Part shown: positions 18,499-27,073 of the stretch, piece by piece
Numbering within the stretch: the first letter of the stretch is position 1
Layout of the letters: each line of letters starts with the position of its first letter
Origin: G963702155 sp963702155
Lineage (GTDB): Bacteria; Pseudomonadota; Alphaproteobacteria; Micavibrionales; Micavibrionaceae
Assembly: GCA_963702155.1 (NCBI GenBank)
Contig: OY969717.1
Coordinates: 992,001 to 1,056,000 of the forward strand
Length of the DNA stretch: 64,000 nucleotides
Direction: 5' to 3'
Translations under genes and position numbers: made by a program
Notes under the pieces: generated by a model
Told to the model about the DNA's origin: nothing
The model's input: the letters and a program-made list of their open reading frames with translations, nothing else
The model's database searches: none

Positions 18499-19461
18499 TC
18501 AAATAGGTAGCGTGTACTCTTTAGAGCAAAACTCGCAGCGCATTTTGGCCTCGCCCTCCTCTTTTAAATACGCGATATCTTCTTCCGGCAACGCTTTTAA
18601 TATACCTTCAATTTTTGAAACGCTACACCGGCATTCCTTTCTTACAGATGTGGGCTCAAACACACGCACCCCCTCTTCATGAAATAACCGCATAAGTAAA
18701 GCATTAGAGTGTAGATCTTCAGATAAAAACTCCTCATCTGTACATGTATCAAGCAATGTCATCGCCATGCGCCAATCGTCTTCTTTCGCATTATCAATGC
18801 TGCGCATTGCATGAACATCATCCTCTGGCAAAGCTTGAAGCATTATACCGCCGGCACGCCATTTGCCCGCACGCATTCCGGCGGACATCTTTATGCCCGT
18901 CTCGATCTGCTCTGACTGTGTGAAGTAATGGAGCACACAATCGGTAAGAGAAGCCCCTTTTAGCTCAACAATACCCTGATAAAGCTCTGCCTTATCCCCT
19001 TGATCGACGGTAAAAACTAAATACCCGGTTCCCAGATATTGCGCGAGATAATTTTGCGAGCTCTCAACAGTTTTAAGATCAGAAATCTGGGCTCTTGCAC
19101 GTTCCAGACGTTCCTTATCAAATGTTGCGCACGCCCGCAACGCGCCATCAGTTTTCATATCTGCAACCATCAGCGAGACTGGGCCGTCTCCCTTTATCTG
19201 AAGTGTGAAAATACCCTCATATTTAAGCATGGAAGACAGCAAAGCAGTCAGTGCCATTAATTCGCCCACCATATGCGCAACCGGAAGTGGATAAGCGTGA
19301 GGCTCTAACACATCATTTAAAACCGAGCCAAGACGGATACAACGCCCGCGTATATTGGAGCTTTCAAACTGAAATGGCTGCACGATATTGTCATCGGCAT
19401 CTTCAAAATTCATACTGGCCAAATCATTGGCCGGCGCAGGCAGTATCCTATCATCACTCAT
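18499..19461 (-). CDS. hslO: Hsp33 redox-regulated molecular chaperone
   Basis: Cytosolic holdase activated by oxidation and unfolding. About 320 residues from the ATG at 19461; an upstream start at 19515 would add 18 residues and has no better support. The zinc-binding redox switch is intact near the C-terminus as ECRCS and, about 30 residues later, RCEFCS. The body has the Hsp33 pattern 'GDGPVSLMVADM', 'YFTQSEQIET'. It is followed upstream by an ABC-2 permease gene on the same strand (71 bp). Confidence 0.93.
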   Translation of the reverse strand: MSDDRILPAPANDLASMNFEDADDNIVQPFQFESSNIRGRCIRLGSVLNDVLEPHAYPLPVAHMVGELMALTALLSSMLKYEGIFTLQIKGDGPVSLMVADMKTDGALRACATFDKERLERARAQISDLKTVESSQNYLAQYLGTGYLVFTVDQGDKAELYQGIVELKGASLTDCVLHYFTQSEQIETGIKMSAGMRAGKWRAGGIMLQALPEDDVHAMRSIDNAKEDDWRMAMTLLDTCTDEEFLSEDLHSNALLMRLFHEEGVRVFEPTSVRKECRCSVSKIEGILKALPEEDIAYLKEEGEAKMRCEFCSKEYTLPI

Positions 19462-19532
19462 AATCTTAAGCTTAACATATTTAGATGTGTTTTTATAATT
19501 TGACCGGTCGTTCAAAGCCCCAGTTTAGGTTT

Positions 19533-20342
19533 TTAACTCTTCATTTTATATCCGGTTTTAAACATCATATATGCCCAAAATGCAAGTACAAGGTTTACAA
19601 CCACAAGAACAACAAGGCCTATCATATAGGGTCCGTCTGCATTACCCGTAAAGGAAGTACGAAACCCATCAATCATATAGAAAAAAGGATTGAACAAGGC
19701 AATGGCCTGCCAAGTTTCAGGCAAAACATCGAGCGAATAAAATGTCCCCGATAAAAATGTAAGCGGTGTAACCACAAAATTACTGACCGCAGCGATATGA
19801 TCAAATTTTTGCGCCCATATACCTGCCAGAATTCCCAAACTTCCCAACATAAGCATACCAAGTATTGAAAAAGCGATCAGTAACCCCCAATGCTGTACAG
19901 ATAAATCTACAAAAAATGCCATAATAAGACCAGTCGAGGCACCCACCATAATGCCGCGAGCAACGCCGCCAGCAACATAACCAAGATAAAGCTCTAAAGA
20001 TGACAGGGGCGGCATAAGAACATCAACAATATTACCTTGTATCTTTGCAATTACCAGCGATGAAGATGTATTGGCAAAGGCATTTTGCGCCATAGTCATC
20101 ATAATAAGCCCAGGCATTAAAAATTGTAGGAAAGGCACACCGCCAATATTACGGGCAATACCGCCAAAAGCGAGTGCAAAAATAATATAATAAAGAAATG
20201 TAGTTACAACAGGTGCAATAATAGTTTGCAGATATATAGTAGAAAAGCGGGAAACTTCACGCGCAGCTAAAGTATAAAGACCGATTTTGTTAATGCCCGT
20301 TATAGATCGGGGCTGAAGCTTGATCTGGTAATTTTCTGACAT
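19533..20342 (-). CDS. ABC-2 type transporter permease
   Basis: Inner-membrane permease of about 269 residues with six hydrophobic segments and the ABC-2 signature region (LTFLSGTFYSLDVLPETWQ, NPFFYMIDGFR). It is of the YadH/NodJ kind, which usually export lipids, polysaccharides or drugs together with a separate ATPase. I choose ATG 20342 (MSENYQIKLQPRS); the frame is open to 20456, which would overlap recX and add an implausible N-terminus. No ATP-binding subunit is adjacent, so the partner must be elsewhere. It is divergent from recX. Confidence 0.88.
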   Translation of the reverse strand: MSENYQIKLQPRSITGINKIGLYTLAAREVSRFSTIYLQTIIAPVVTTFLYYIIFALAFGGIARNIGGVPFLQFLMPGLIMMTMAQNAFANTSSSLVIAKIQGNIVDVLMPPLSSLELYLGYVAGGVARGIMVGASTGLIMAFFVDLSVQHWGLLIAFSILGMLMLGSLGILAGIWAQKFDHIAAVSNFVVTPLTFLSGTFYSLDVLPETWQAIALFNPFFYMIDGFRTSFTGNADGPYMIGLVVLVVVNLVLAFWAYMMFKTGYKMKS

Positions 20343-20449
20343 ATTAAACCGTGAGATGCTTTCTGCAGGATAAAAAGAATGTATAATAAGATTTAAAGAC
20401 ATAAGAATACTGATATAAAAATCAAGCGTATACAGCAAACCCACAAAAT

Positions 20450-21058
20450 ATGACATTCAATACCGGTAAAAAAGACAAATCGCCAGATAAGTTCAAGGGC
20501 AAAAAGAGAAAAGAACCCCGTAAGCCTAAAAAGATATCAGAAACATATCTGCACAATGCCGGCCTTTATTATTTGCAAAGATTTGCCGCAAGTAAAGATA
20601 AATTCCGGCAAGTTATGATCCGCAAAATCAAAAAATCACAACGCGAACACCCCGATCAAGATTATGAGGCCTGTCTACAAATGCTTCAAGAAACAATTAT
20701 AAAATTTGAAAATGTAGGATTACTTAATGATGAGACTTATGCTCAAGGCTTGATAACAACATTGATACGGCAAGGTAGATCTTCTAAATATATTGCACTA
20801 AAAATGCGCGAAAAAGGTATTGAAAAAGAGCTTATTGGCACCACAAAAAAATGGTATATAAAAAGAAATCAAATTACTGATATAGAACAAGAAATTAATG
20901 CAGCAAATATTTTTGCACGTCGCAAAAAATTAGGGCGATATGATATAGATAAAAAATTTGATTTTGATAAATCTTTGGGGAAATTTGCTAGAGCAGGTTT
21001 CTCGTATCATACTGCAAAAAAAGTTTTGGAAACAGATGATGATAGTGATGTTCTCTAA
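20450..21058 (+). CDS. recX: Regulatory protein RecX family
   Basis: A 202-residue member of the RecX family, which modulates RecA filament growth. It has a Lys/Arg-rich N-terminal tail, then the RecX core with 'YYLQRFAASKDKFRQVM', 'GLLNDETYAQGLITTLIRQGRSSKYIALKMREKGI' read in pieces as the usual three-helix repeat, and a C-terminal repeat FARAGFSYHTAKKVL. No LexA box is visible before it, and recA is not in the window. It converges on a histidine kinase gene with about 20 bp between stops. Confidence 0.85.
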   Translation: MTFNTGKKDKSPDKFKGKKRKEPRKPKKISETYLHNAGLYYLQRFAASKDKFRQVMIRKIKKSQREHPDQDYEACLQMLQETIIKFENVGLLNDETYAQGLITTLIRQGRSSKYIALKMREKGIEKELIGTTKKWYIKRNQITDIEQEINAANIFARRKKLGRYDIDKKFDFDKSLGKFARAGFSYHTAKKVLETDDDSDVL

Positions 21059-21080
21059 AAAGTCATCACTTCAAAGATAT

Positions 21081-23753
21081 TTAATCTTGAGATACTGAGA
21101 TGGTTTTTTGATTATTTTTATTTTCAGCTAAATCCTTTGTATCTTTTAAATCTGTATTGGCTTTCTCATTATTTTCTCTAACCAACCTTGATTTTGGTAA
21201 TATCATTGTTGCGGTTGTTCCAATACCTTTTTGCGAAAATAGCTCTAAACGACCGCCATGCAATTTTAAAAGAGAGTGCACAAGTGTAAGGCCAAGACCG
21301 GTACCTGTATTCGAACGGTTTAAAGTAGTTTGAACCTGACCAAAAGGCGAAAGAGCTTTACGCACTTCCTGATCATCAAGGCCAATACCGGTATCAGTTA
21401 TAGAAATCCTTAAATTTGTATTATGATCTAGGTCATATGTAATGCTTATGCGCCCTCCTTCTGGGGTAAATTTGATGGCATTGGAAAGTAAATTCATAAA
21501 GACCTGTTTGATCGCCAATTCTTCCGCAATAATATTCGGTACACCATCAAGTGAATTAATAATTTTGACATGCCCTGCGTCTGCACGACTTGATAGAATA
21601 TTAAGACAAGATTGCAAAGTATCATCTGTATTCAAAACCCCCTCATTCAAATACCGCTCTCCAGCTTCAATTTTAGAAATATCCAGAATTTCATTAATAA
21701 TCTGCAACAAATTTTGCCCGCTTGTATGAATATCTTTGGCGTATTCGAGGTAGGAATCAGGCTGGACTTTACCAAATGTTTCGCTTTTTATAATGTCGGA
21801 AAAACCGATAATAGCATTAAGAGGAGTCCGAAGCTCATGGCTCATATTCGCAAGGAATTCAGATTTCGCACGGTTTGCCAAATCAGATTGTATTTTGGCC
21901 TCGCGTAGCTTTAGATCCACCGTTTTCCGTTCGGTAATATCTTCCATGCTGCCTTCATAATATAAAATATTATTTGAGTCATCAAGAACAGCACGGCTGT
22001 TTTCATTAATCCATATAACATCTCCATTTTTGCAATATACTTGAGCTTCGAAATTATTGACCACGCCTTTTTCATTTAAAGTTTTTATTGTTTTGCGACG
22101 ATGGTTTGCATTGACATACACGTTCTTATTTGCGTTTTTGACTGAGCGTAAAACGTCTTCTGGATTTTCATATCCTAAAATACGAGACATCGCAGGGTTA
22201 ACGCTCAAATAAAGCCCCTCTGGGGTAACTTGAAATATTCCGCCTGCAGCATTTTCAACAATTGCACGATATTTTTTTTCTGCTTCGCTCAAAGCACGTT
22301 CTGCACGCCTACGCTCTTCAACATCTGTAATCGTACCAACAATACGGCTTGCGCCCTGCTCGCTATGATGCATCACCGACAGAAAGATTTCAATGGCACG
22401 AAAATTTCCGCTAGAGGTCCGTAACTTTGTAAACATACGCACAGCATCGCGTTGCGCCGCCATCATAAGCTTAAATTCTTTTTTCAAACGCTCCGTATCT
22501 TCGGGGTAAACAACATTAAATATTTCAAGCCCTTTGCTTTGCTCGATGTTAAAACCCGTAACTCTTTGCCAGCTGGCGCTAATAAATAAAAACTCTCCTT
22601 TTTTATTTGTTTCAAAAATAATATCACTGACAGCATCAATTATGGCACGATTATCATTTTCTAGGGTTTGAAGTTCGCTAAAAAGACGTGTGCGTTCCAA
22701 AACTTCATTTTCAAGCGCAGAATTTTTTTGCTCCAGCTCACTATTCATACTTTTGAGTTTAAGCGAATAGCGAACTCCACCCCTTAAATATAGACCACCT
22801 AAGGATGTAATAAGAAAGCCGAATATAACTATATAAAAAGGAACAGCTTCTAAAAATACAGCATAGTTACTTTGAGAGATTTCCAACGTAACCTCCCAAA
22901 GACTATCTCCAAAATTTAATTCATAGATATGATATGGATTGGTTGTTTTTTTAGGGTTGTTCCGGCGATCATAATGAAAAAACACATCATCAGATTGTGC
23001 ATTACGTAGAGTTAAACGTTCAATATTTTCATGAGCCCATAACCATCGTTCTGTGACCAAGGATTTTGGATTTAGTAGAAAAAACAAAACGCCCTTTTCA
23101 GGCTTATCAATATCTATAGTGCGGCTAAAAATAATGGGTTTTTGGGATGCAAAAGACTTTGCAAAATTTCCTTTAGCCTCTAATTCAAAATCCATATGAG
23201 ACAAGATTTCTGAACGTTCGAATAATGTAGCGCTTTTAAGCAAAATTGGAATTTTACTCTCTGGCTTTATTCTATAAGCCTCCTCATTCTTTTCCAGATC
23301 ACTTCTGTAAACAGATTGGTATTGCCAGCGATTAGCTTCGTTTTTAAAAAGCCATGAAACTTCGTCAAACATTGTATAGATTTTATTTTGTGAAATATAA
23401 GAAAGACGCTCGCCTTTATTAATGTCCGTTTCTATTAAATTAAAACTATATGCGGTTTGATCTATTGCATTCCGAACATCAGAAAAGCGTTCATTCAAAT
23501 CCTGAATGGTAATTTTTGCTGCATTATTACGCTCTGCTTCAATTATATCCTCAACTGTATTTGTTAAGAATAAAAATGCAAATACTGTAAAGCTTGCACA
23601 AGTAAGTAAAAATAGCATTTCTACAAGAGTAGGAGAGAAATATGATGATATTAAGCTCTTTTTATTATTTCTAAAATAAGCATGCGCATCCTTAACACCT
23701 TCATCAGCATCAGAAGCACTTTGTCTGTTTTTAAATTTTTTTATAAGGGTCAT
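21081..23753 (-). CDS. PAS-domain membrane sensor histidine kinase
   Basis: Membrane sensor kinase of about 890 residues from ATG 23753. Order: a short cytoplasmic leader; first membrane helix near residues 45-65; an extracytoplasmic sensor region of about 230 residues; second helix near 305-330; a short coiled coil; two PAS domains with a C-terminal PAC (about 375-490 and 505-620; 'YYEGSMEDITERK'); HisKA with the phospho-acceptor His in NMSHELRTPLN; and an ATPase domain with N-box NLLSNAIKFTPEGG, DTGIGLDD and GTGLGL. No receiver domain follows. It lies behind a complete kinase/regulator pair but 118 bp away, so it may be an independent sensor with an unlinked regulator. The extracytoplasmic part may be CHASE-like, but I cannot assign a ligand. 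Confidence 0.92.
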   Translation of the reverse strand: MTLIKKFKNRQSASDADEGVKDAHAYFRNNKKSLISSYFSPTLVEMLFLLTCASFTVFAFLFLTNTVEDIIEAERNNAAKITIQDLNERFSDVRNAIDQTAYSFNLIETDINKGERLSYISQNKIYTMFDEVSWLFKNEANRWQYQSVYRSDLEKNEEAYRIKPESKIPILLKSATLFERSEILSHMDFELEAKGNFAKSFASQKPIIFSRTIDIDKPEKGVLFFLLNPKSLVTERWLWAHENIERLTLRNAQSDDVFFHYDRRNNPKKTTNPYHIYELNFGDSLWEVTLEISQSNYAVFLEAVPFYIVIFGFLITSLGGLYLRGGVRYSLKLKSMNSELEQKNSALENEVLERTRLFSELQTLENDNRAIIDAVSDIIFETNKKGEFLFISASWQRVTGFNIEQSKGLEIFNVVYPEDTERLKKEFKLMMAAQRDAVRMFTKLRTSSGNFRAIEIFLSVMHHSEQGASRIVGTITDVEERRRAERALSEAEKKYRAIVENAAGGIFQVTPEGLYLSVNPAMSRILGYENPEDVLRSVKNANKNVYVNANHRRKTIKTLNEKGVVNNFEAQVYCKNGDVIWINENSRAVLDDSNNILYYEGSMEDITERKTVDLKLREAKIQSDLANRAKSEFLANMSHELRTPLNAIIGFSDIIKSETFGKVQPDSYLEYAKDIHTSGQNLLQIINEILDISKIEAGERYLNEGVLNTDDTLQSCLNILSSRADAGHVKIINSLDGVPNIIAEELAIKQVFMNLLSNAIKFTPEGGRISITYDLDHNTNLRISITDTGIGLDDQEVRKALSPFGQVQTTLNRSNTGTGLGLTLVHSLLKLHGGRLELFSQKGIGTTATMILPKSRLVRENNEKANTDLKDTKDLAENKNNQKTISVSQD

Positions 23754-23871
23754 AGTGAACACATAGGGATAGAGCTGCATGCCCCGCGCATACAATCACT
23801 CAAGCCTAAAGTGCCTGAAATTACTTAAAATTTTATTAAAATTTTGGAATTAGGCGTTACTTATATTAGGA

Positions 23872-25224
23872 CTAGATAGGTAACTTTATACTAACCCGTA
23901 GGCCCCCATAGCCGCTTTGGCTTAGATCGATCTGCCCACCATGGGCATGAACAGCGTCCATAGCAATGGGAAGCCCCAGACCTGTACCGCCTGTATCACG
24001 GTTACGTGATTGCTCAAGACGATAGAACGGTTTGAAAACATCATCATATTTTTCTACCGGGATGCCTGGCCCATCGTCATCAAATTGAAAATACCCATAT
24101 TCGGAATCAGTATATGCACTAATCCATATTTTGTCAGAATATCGCGCGCTATTGTTTAAGATATTTACAAAACAGCGTTTAATGAGCATCGGTTTGATAA
24201 CAATAGAAGAATTCTGCGGCAATATAATCTCGGAAATTTTATGTTGCGCTAATGACGCCGTAACACATTCTTGCATAAAGTCTTGTATATCAAAAGGAAC
24301 AGATGCTTCTTGATCGTCCCCGCTTACGAAATCGATATAACCTTTTATCATATTCTCCATATCTTCAATATCGCCGCGCATATCTTTTATATCTTCGTTC
24401 TCATCCATCATAGCAAGCTGTAGCTTCATGCGCGTCAAAGGGGTTTTCAAATCATGGGAAACACCAGCCAAAAAAATTGTTCTTTGTTCAATCTGTCTTT
24501 TTATCCGGCGACGCATATCTATAAAGGCCTGTGATGCTTGACGTACCTCATGAGCGCCGGAGGGTTTAAATGACTGCACATCCCTCCCCTTCCCAAAACG
24601 CTCTGCAACAACAGAGAGTTTTCGAATTGGCCGAATTTGATTTCTCATAAACAAGATGGCAATCATCAAAAGAAGAAACGACATGCCAATCATCCATAAT
24701 AGAAAAATATACCCTGATGAAGAAAACAATCGACGCTCTGGAAATGAAAATAATAAATACCCCGTATTAAGCGCAACCCTAACCTCTACATCTTTGTTTT
24801 TAACATCCATGTAAATATCAAATTCATCTTTCAAGGCATCATTAAGCTCTTTGGAGAACTTCCGTGCAACAATAGCCTCCCATAAATAAGGAAGCGCGGT
24901 GCTTGGCCGTGCTTTTGGTAAATCGGCCTTATTATAGGATATTTTGATATTCAAATGCCTTTCATACCGTTTTTTAAGACGGTCTAATTCCGCGATATCA
25001 TAATCAGTGTTAGTTTTCACTTGCTCAACAGCGTTGGAAATTTCCCCCGCCACAGCAAAACCCAAACGCGATGTCATCTTGCTCCAATGACGATCAAAAA
25101 ATATATAGGTAGTAAAAATCTGGATAAGCAAAACAGGTAAAATAAGTATCAAAAGAGAACGTCCAAGCAACGTTTTAGGTAAGTATCTTTTAATACTGAA
25201 TGGTGTACGAAGTCTCATGTTCAA
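23872..25224 (-). CDS. EnvZ-type sensor histidine kinase
   Basis: Two-membrane-segment kinase of 450 residues: helix 1 at about 20-42, a periplasmic domain of about 125 residues, helix 2 at about 172-195, HAMP (QIRPIRKLSVVAERFGKG), HisKA with GVSHDLKTPLTRMKLQL as the phospho-acceptor site, and an ATPase domain with NILNNSARYS, DDGPGIP and GGTGLGLPI. It starts 16 bp behind the OmpR-type regulator gene and is its evident partner. The pair, next to a branched-chain aminotransferase, is a common alphaproteobacterial arrangement; the signal is unknown. Confidence 0.93.
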   Translation of the reverse strand: MNMRLRTPFSIKRYLPKTLLGRSLLILILPVLLIQIFTTYIFFDRHWSKMTSRLGFAVAGEISNAVEQVKTNTDYDIAELDRLKKRYERHLNIKISYNKADLPKARPSTALPYLWEAIVARKFSKELNDALKDEFDIYMDVKNKDVEVRVALNTGYLLFSFPERRLFSSSGYIFLLWMIGMSFLLLMIAILFMRNQIRPIRKLSVVAERFGKGRDVQSFKPSGAHEVRQASQAFIDMRRRIKRQIEQRTIFLAGVSHDLKTPLTRMKLQLAMMDENEDIKDMRGDIEDMENMIKGYIDFVSGDDQEASVPFDIQDFMQECVTASLAQHKISEIILPQNSSIVIKPMLIKRCFVNILNNSARYSDKIWISAYTDSEYGYFQFDDDGPGIPVEKYDDVFKPFYRLEQSRNRDTGGTGLGLPIAMDAVHAHGGQIDLSQSGYGGLRVSIKLPI

Positions 25225-25240
25225 CCTTTAAATATTGTCT

Positions 25241-25918
25241 TTAAATGCGCAGCATATATCCTTTACCGCGCACAGTTTGAAGATAACGCGGCCGGCGGCT
25301 ATCTTCTTCCAGTTTTTTTCTTAAACGGGTTATTTGCACATCAATAGCCCGCTCTGCTGCATCCATATCTATTAATGCTGCAAGTTTTTCTCGTGAAATA
25401 ACTTCGCCGCTATGATCCATGAATACTTTTAATAACAAAGACTCCATTTGCGTCAATGGTACAATGTGCCCTTGTTTTTTAAGCTCCTTTAAATGCTCAT
25501 TAAAAAGCCATGGCCCAATATAGTATTCTTTCTTGCCAGTTTTCATTTTTGTGCGCTTTAGCAAGGAACGCAAGCGCAGCACTAGCTCTTTTGGTTCAAA
25601 CGGTTTCGGTAAATAATCATCCGCCCCCTTTTCAAATCCTTTAATCCTGTCATTGACATCACCAAGGGCCGTAAGCATCAAAACAGGCGCTTTATATGTT
25701 GAAATAATCCATTCCGTAAGATCAAGACCGCTCTCGCCTGGCATCATTACATCAATAACACAGACATCGAACTCGAATTTTTTAAGCAGCGCACGGGCTT
25801 GCTTCCCGTCTTCCCCAGCCATTATAATAAACCCTTGCGCCGTCAGATAACGAGAAAGTAACGAGCGGATACGCGCATCATCATCCACAACAAGCACATG
25901 TGGTTTTTCAGTAAACAT
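25241..25918 (-). CDS. OmpR-family response regulator
   Basis: A 225-residue regulator with a receiver domain (acidic pocket VVDDDAR, phospho-acceptor Asp56 in VIDVMMPG, Thr83, Lys105 in LPKPF) and a C-terminal winged-helix DNA-binding domain (EVISREKLAAL, AERAIDVQITRLRKKLEED, LQTVRGKGYML). It is the first gene of the pair with the EnvZ-type kinase. It is divergent from ilvE. Confidence 0.95.
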   Translation of the reverse strand: MFTEKPHVLVVDDDARIRSLLSRYLTAQGFIIMAGEDGKQARALLKKFEFDVCVIDVMMPGESGLDLTEWIISTYKAPVLMLTALGDVNDRIKGFEKGADDYLPKPFEPKELVLRLRSLLKRTKMKTGKKEYYIGPWLFNEHLKELKKQGHIVPLTQMESLLLKVFMDHSGEVISREKLAALIDMDAAERAIDVQITRLRKKLEEDSRRPRYLQTVRGKGYMLRI

Positions 25919-25941
25919 ACCTCCTGCTTTCTTTAAAATAG

Positions 25942-25970
25942 TTTACAAGTCCGGATTTTATCCATAAATT
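25942..25970 (+). promoter_or_regulatory. Candidate promoter of ilvE
   Basis: TTTACA, a 17-bp spacer and TAAATT, one mismatch from consensus at each box's strongest positions. The predicted start of transcription is about 55 bp before the ATG at 26032. Confidence 0.5.
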
Positions 25971-26031
25971 CTAAGATGATACTCTATCGGAATTGAGCAA
26001 AAACGTAAAACATTTAGAAAGTATAATAAAA

Positions 26032-26910
26032 ATGCCACAAATACCATTTGATGATCGCAATGGATATATCTGGATTGATGGCGAAATGAAGCCATGGAAA
26101 GAGGCAAAAGTGCATTTTCTCACACATGCTTTGCATTATGGCACACAAGTATTTGAAGGCGAGCGCGCTTACAGCGGCCAAATATTTAAATCAGAAGAAC
26201 ATTCGGCGCGCCTTATAAAATCGGCGGAAATAATCTATATGCCGATGCATTATTCTATTGATCAAATTGAAGAGATCAAAAAAGAAGTTTTAAAAGCCAA
26301 TAAATTGGAAGATGCCTATATTCGTGCCGCCGCTTGGCGCGGTAGCGAGCAAATGGGTATAGATGTGACAGGAACTGAAACCCATATGGCCGTTGCCGCC
26401 TGGGATTGGGGCAGCTATTTCGATCCTGAACTGCGCCAAAAAGGTATAAGCCTTAGGACATCAAATTGGCGTAAGCCCGCCCCGAATATGGCACCTGTCC
26501 ATAGTAAAACCGCCTCTATGTATAACTTGAGCGCTATGGCTAAACTAGAAGCGAAAAATGCCGGATTTACCGACGCCCTTATGCATGATTTTGAAGGGTA
26601 TGTAGCCGAATCAACAGGCGCAAATCTGTTCGCAATTCAAGATGGGAAAATCCACACCCCTATTGCTGACCGTTTTTTAAATGGCATCACGCGGCAAACC
26701 ATAATAAAACTGGCACAGGATTTGGATATCGATGTGATCGAGCGCCGCATAAAGCCAGAAGAATTTAGCGATTTTCAGGAAATATTCCTGACAGGTACAG
26801 CCGCAGAGGTAACAGCCGTCGGCAAAATCGATGATATAAATTATATCGTAGGGCCGACAACAACCAAAATCAGAAGCGCGTATGAGGAAATGGTAAGAAC
26901 GCCAATTTAA
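26032..26910 (+). CDS. ilvE: Branched-chain amino acid aminotransferase
   Basis: PLP enzyme, class IV aminotransferase fold, 292 residues, for the last step of Val, Leu and Ile synthesis and the first of their breakdown. Marks: FLTHALHYGTQVFEGERAY, the Lys in PVHSKTASMYNLSA expected to bind PLP, 'AESTGANLFAI' and 'LTGTAAEVTAV'. I prefer ATG 26032 (MPQIPFDDRNGYIW), the usual start of the family; a TTG at 25993 would add 13 residues. Class IV enzymes with D-amino acid or 4-amino-4-deoxychorismate activity look alike, but the N-terminus fits IlvE best. Confidence 0.93.
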   Translation: MPQIPFDDRNGYIWIDGEMKPWKEAKVHFLTHALHYGTQVFEGERAYSGQIFKSEEHSARLIKSAEIIYMPMHYSIDQIEEIKKEVLKANKLEDAYIRAAAWRGSEQMGIDVTGTETHMAVAAWDWGSYFDPELRQKGISLRTSNWRKPAPNMAPVHSKTASMYNLSAMAKLEAKNAGFTDALMHDFEGYVAESTGANLFAIQDGKIHTPIADRFLNGITRQTIIKLAQDLDIDVIERRIKPEEFSDFQEIFLTGTAAEVTAVGKIDDINYIVGPTTTKIRSAYEEMVRTPI

Positions 26911-26969
26911 ATTTTCTGTATGCCAAAAAATATAATTGTCAAAGATGCAGCGCCAATGTCTGCAAAAAA

Positions 26970-26998
26970 TTGACTTTTGCTTCAAAAAAGTCTAAAAT
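26970..26998 (+). promoter_or_regulatory. Promoter of the 1450-residue protein gene
   Basis: TTGACT, a 17-bp spacer and TAAAAT, close to the sigma-70 consensus. The predicted start is near 27005, leaving a leader of about 70 bases with two small inverted repeats. Confidence 0.6.
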
Positions 26999-27019
26999 TG
27001 GGAAAATATAAAAATAAAA

Positions 27020-27052
27020 GCGTTTAAACGCAGATCCGTTTGATAAAAACGG
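27020..27052 (+). repeat. Two inverted repeats in the leader of the 1450-residue gene
   Basis: GCGTTTAAACGC at 27020-27031 is a perfect 12-bp palindrome; directly behind it CCGTTT and AAACGG (27036-27052) form a short hairpin around GATAAA-type loop bases. Both fall between the promoter and the start codon, so they could act in DNA binding or RNA structure. Confidence 0.4.
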
Positions 27053-27073
27053 TTTTATAGGGTGTAGTAAAAA

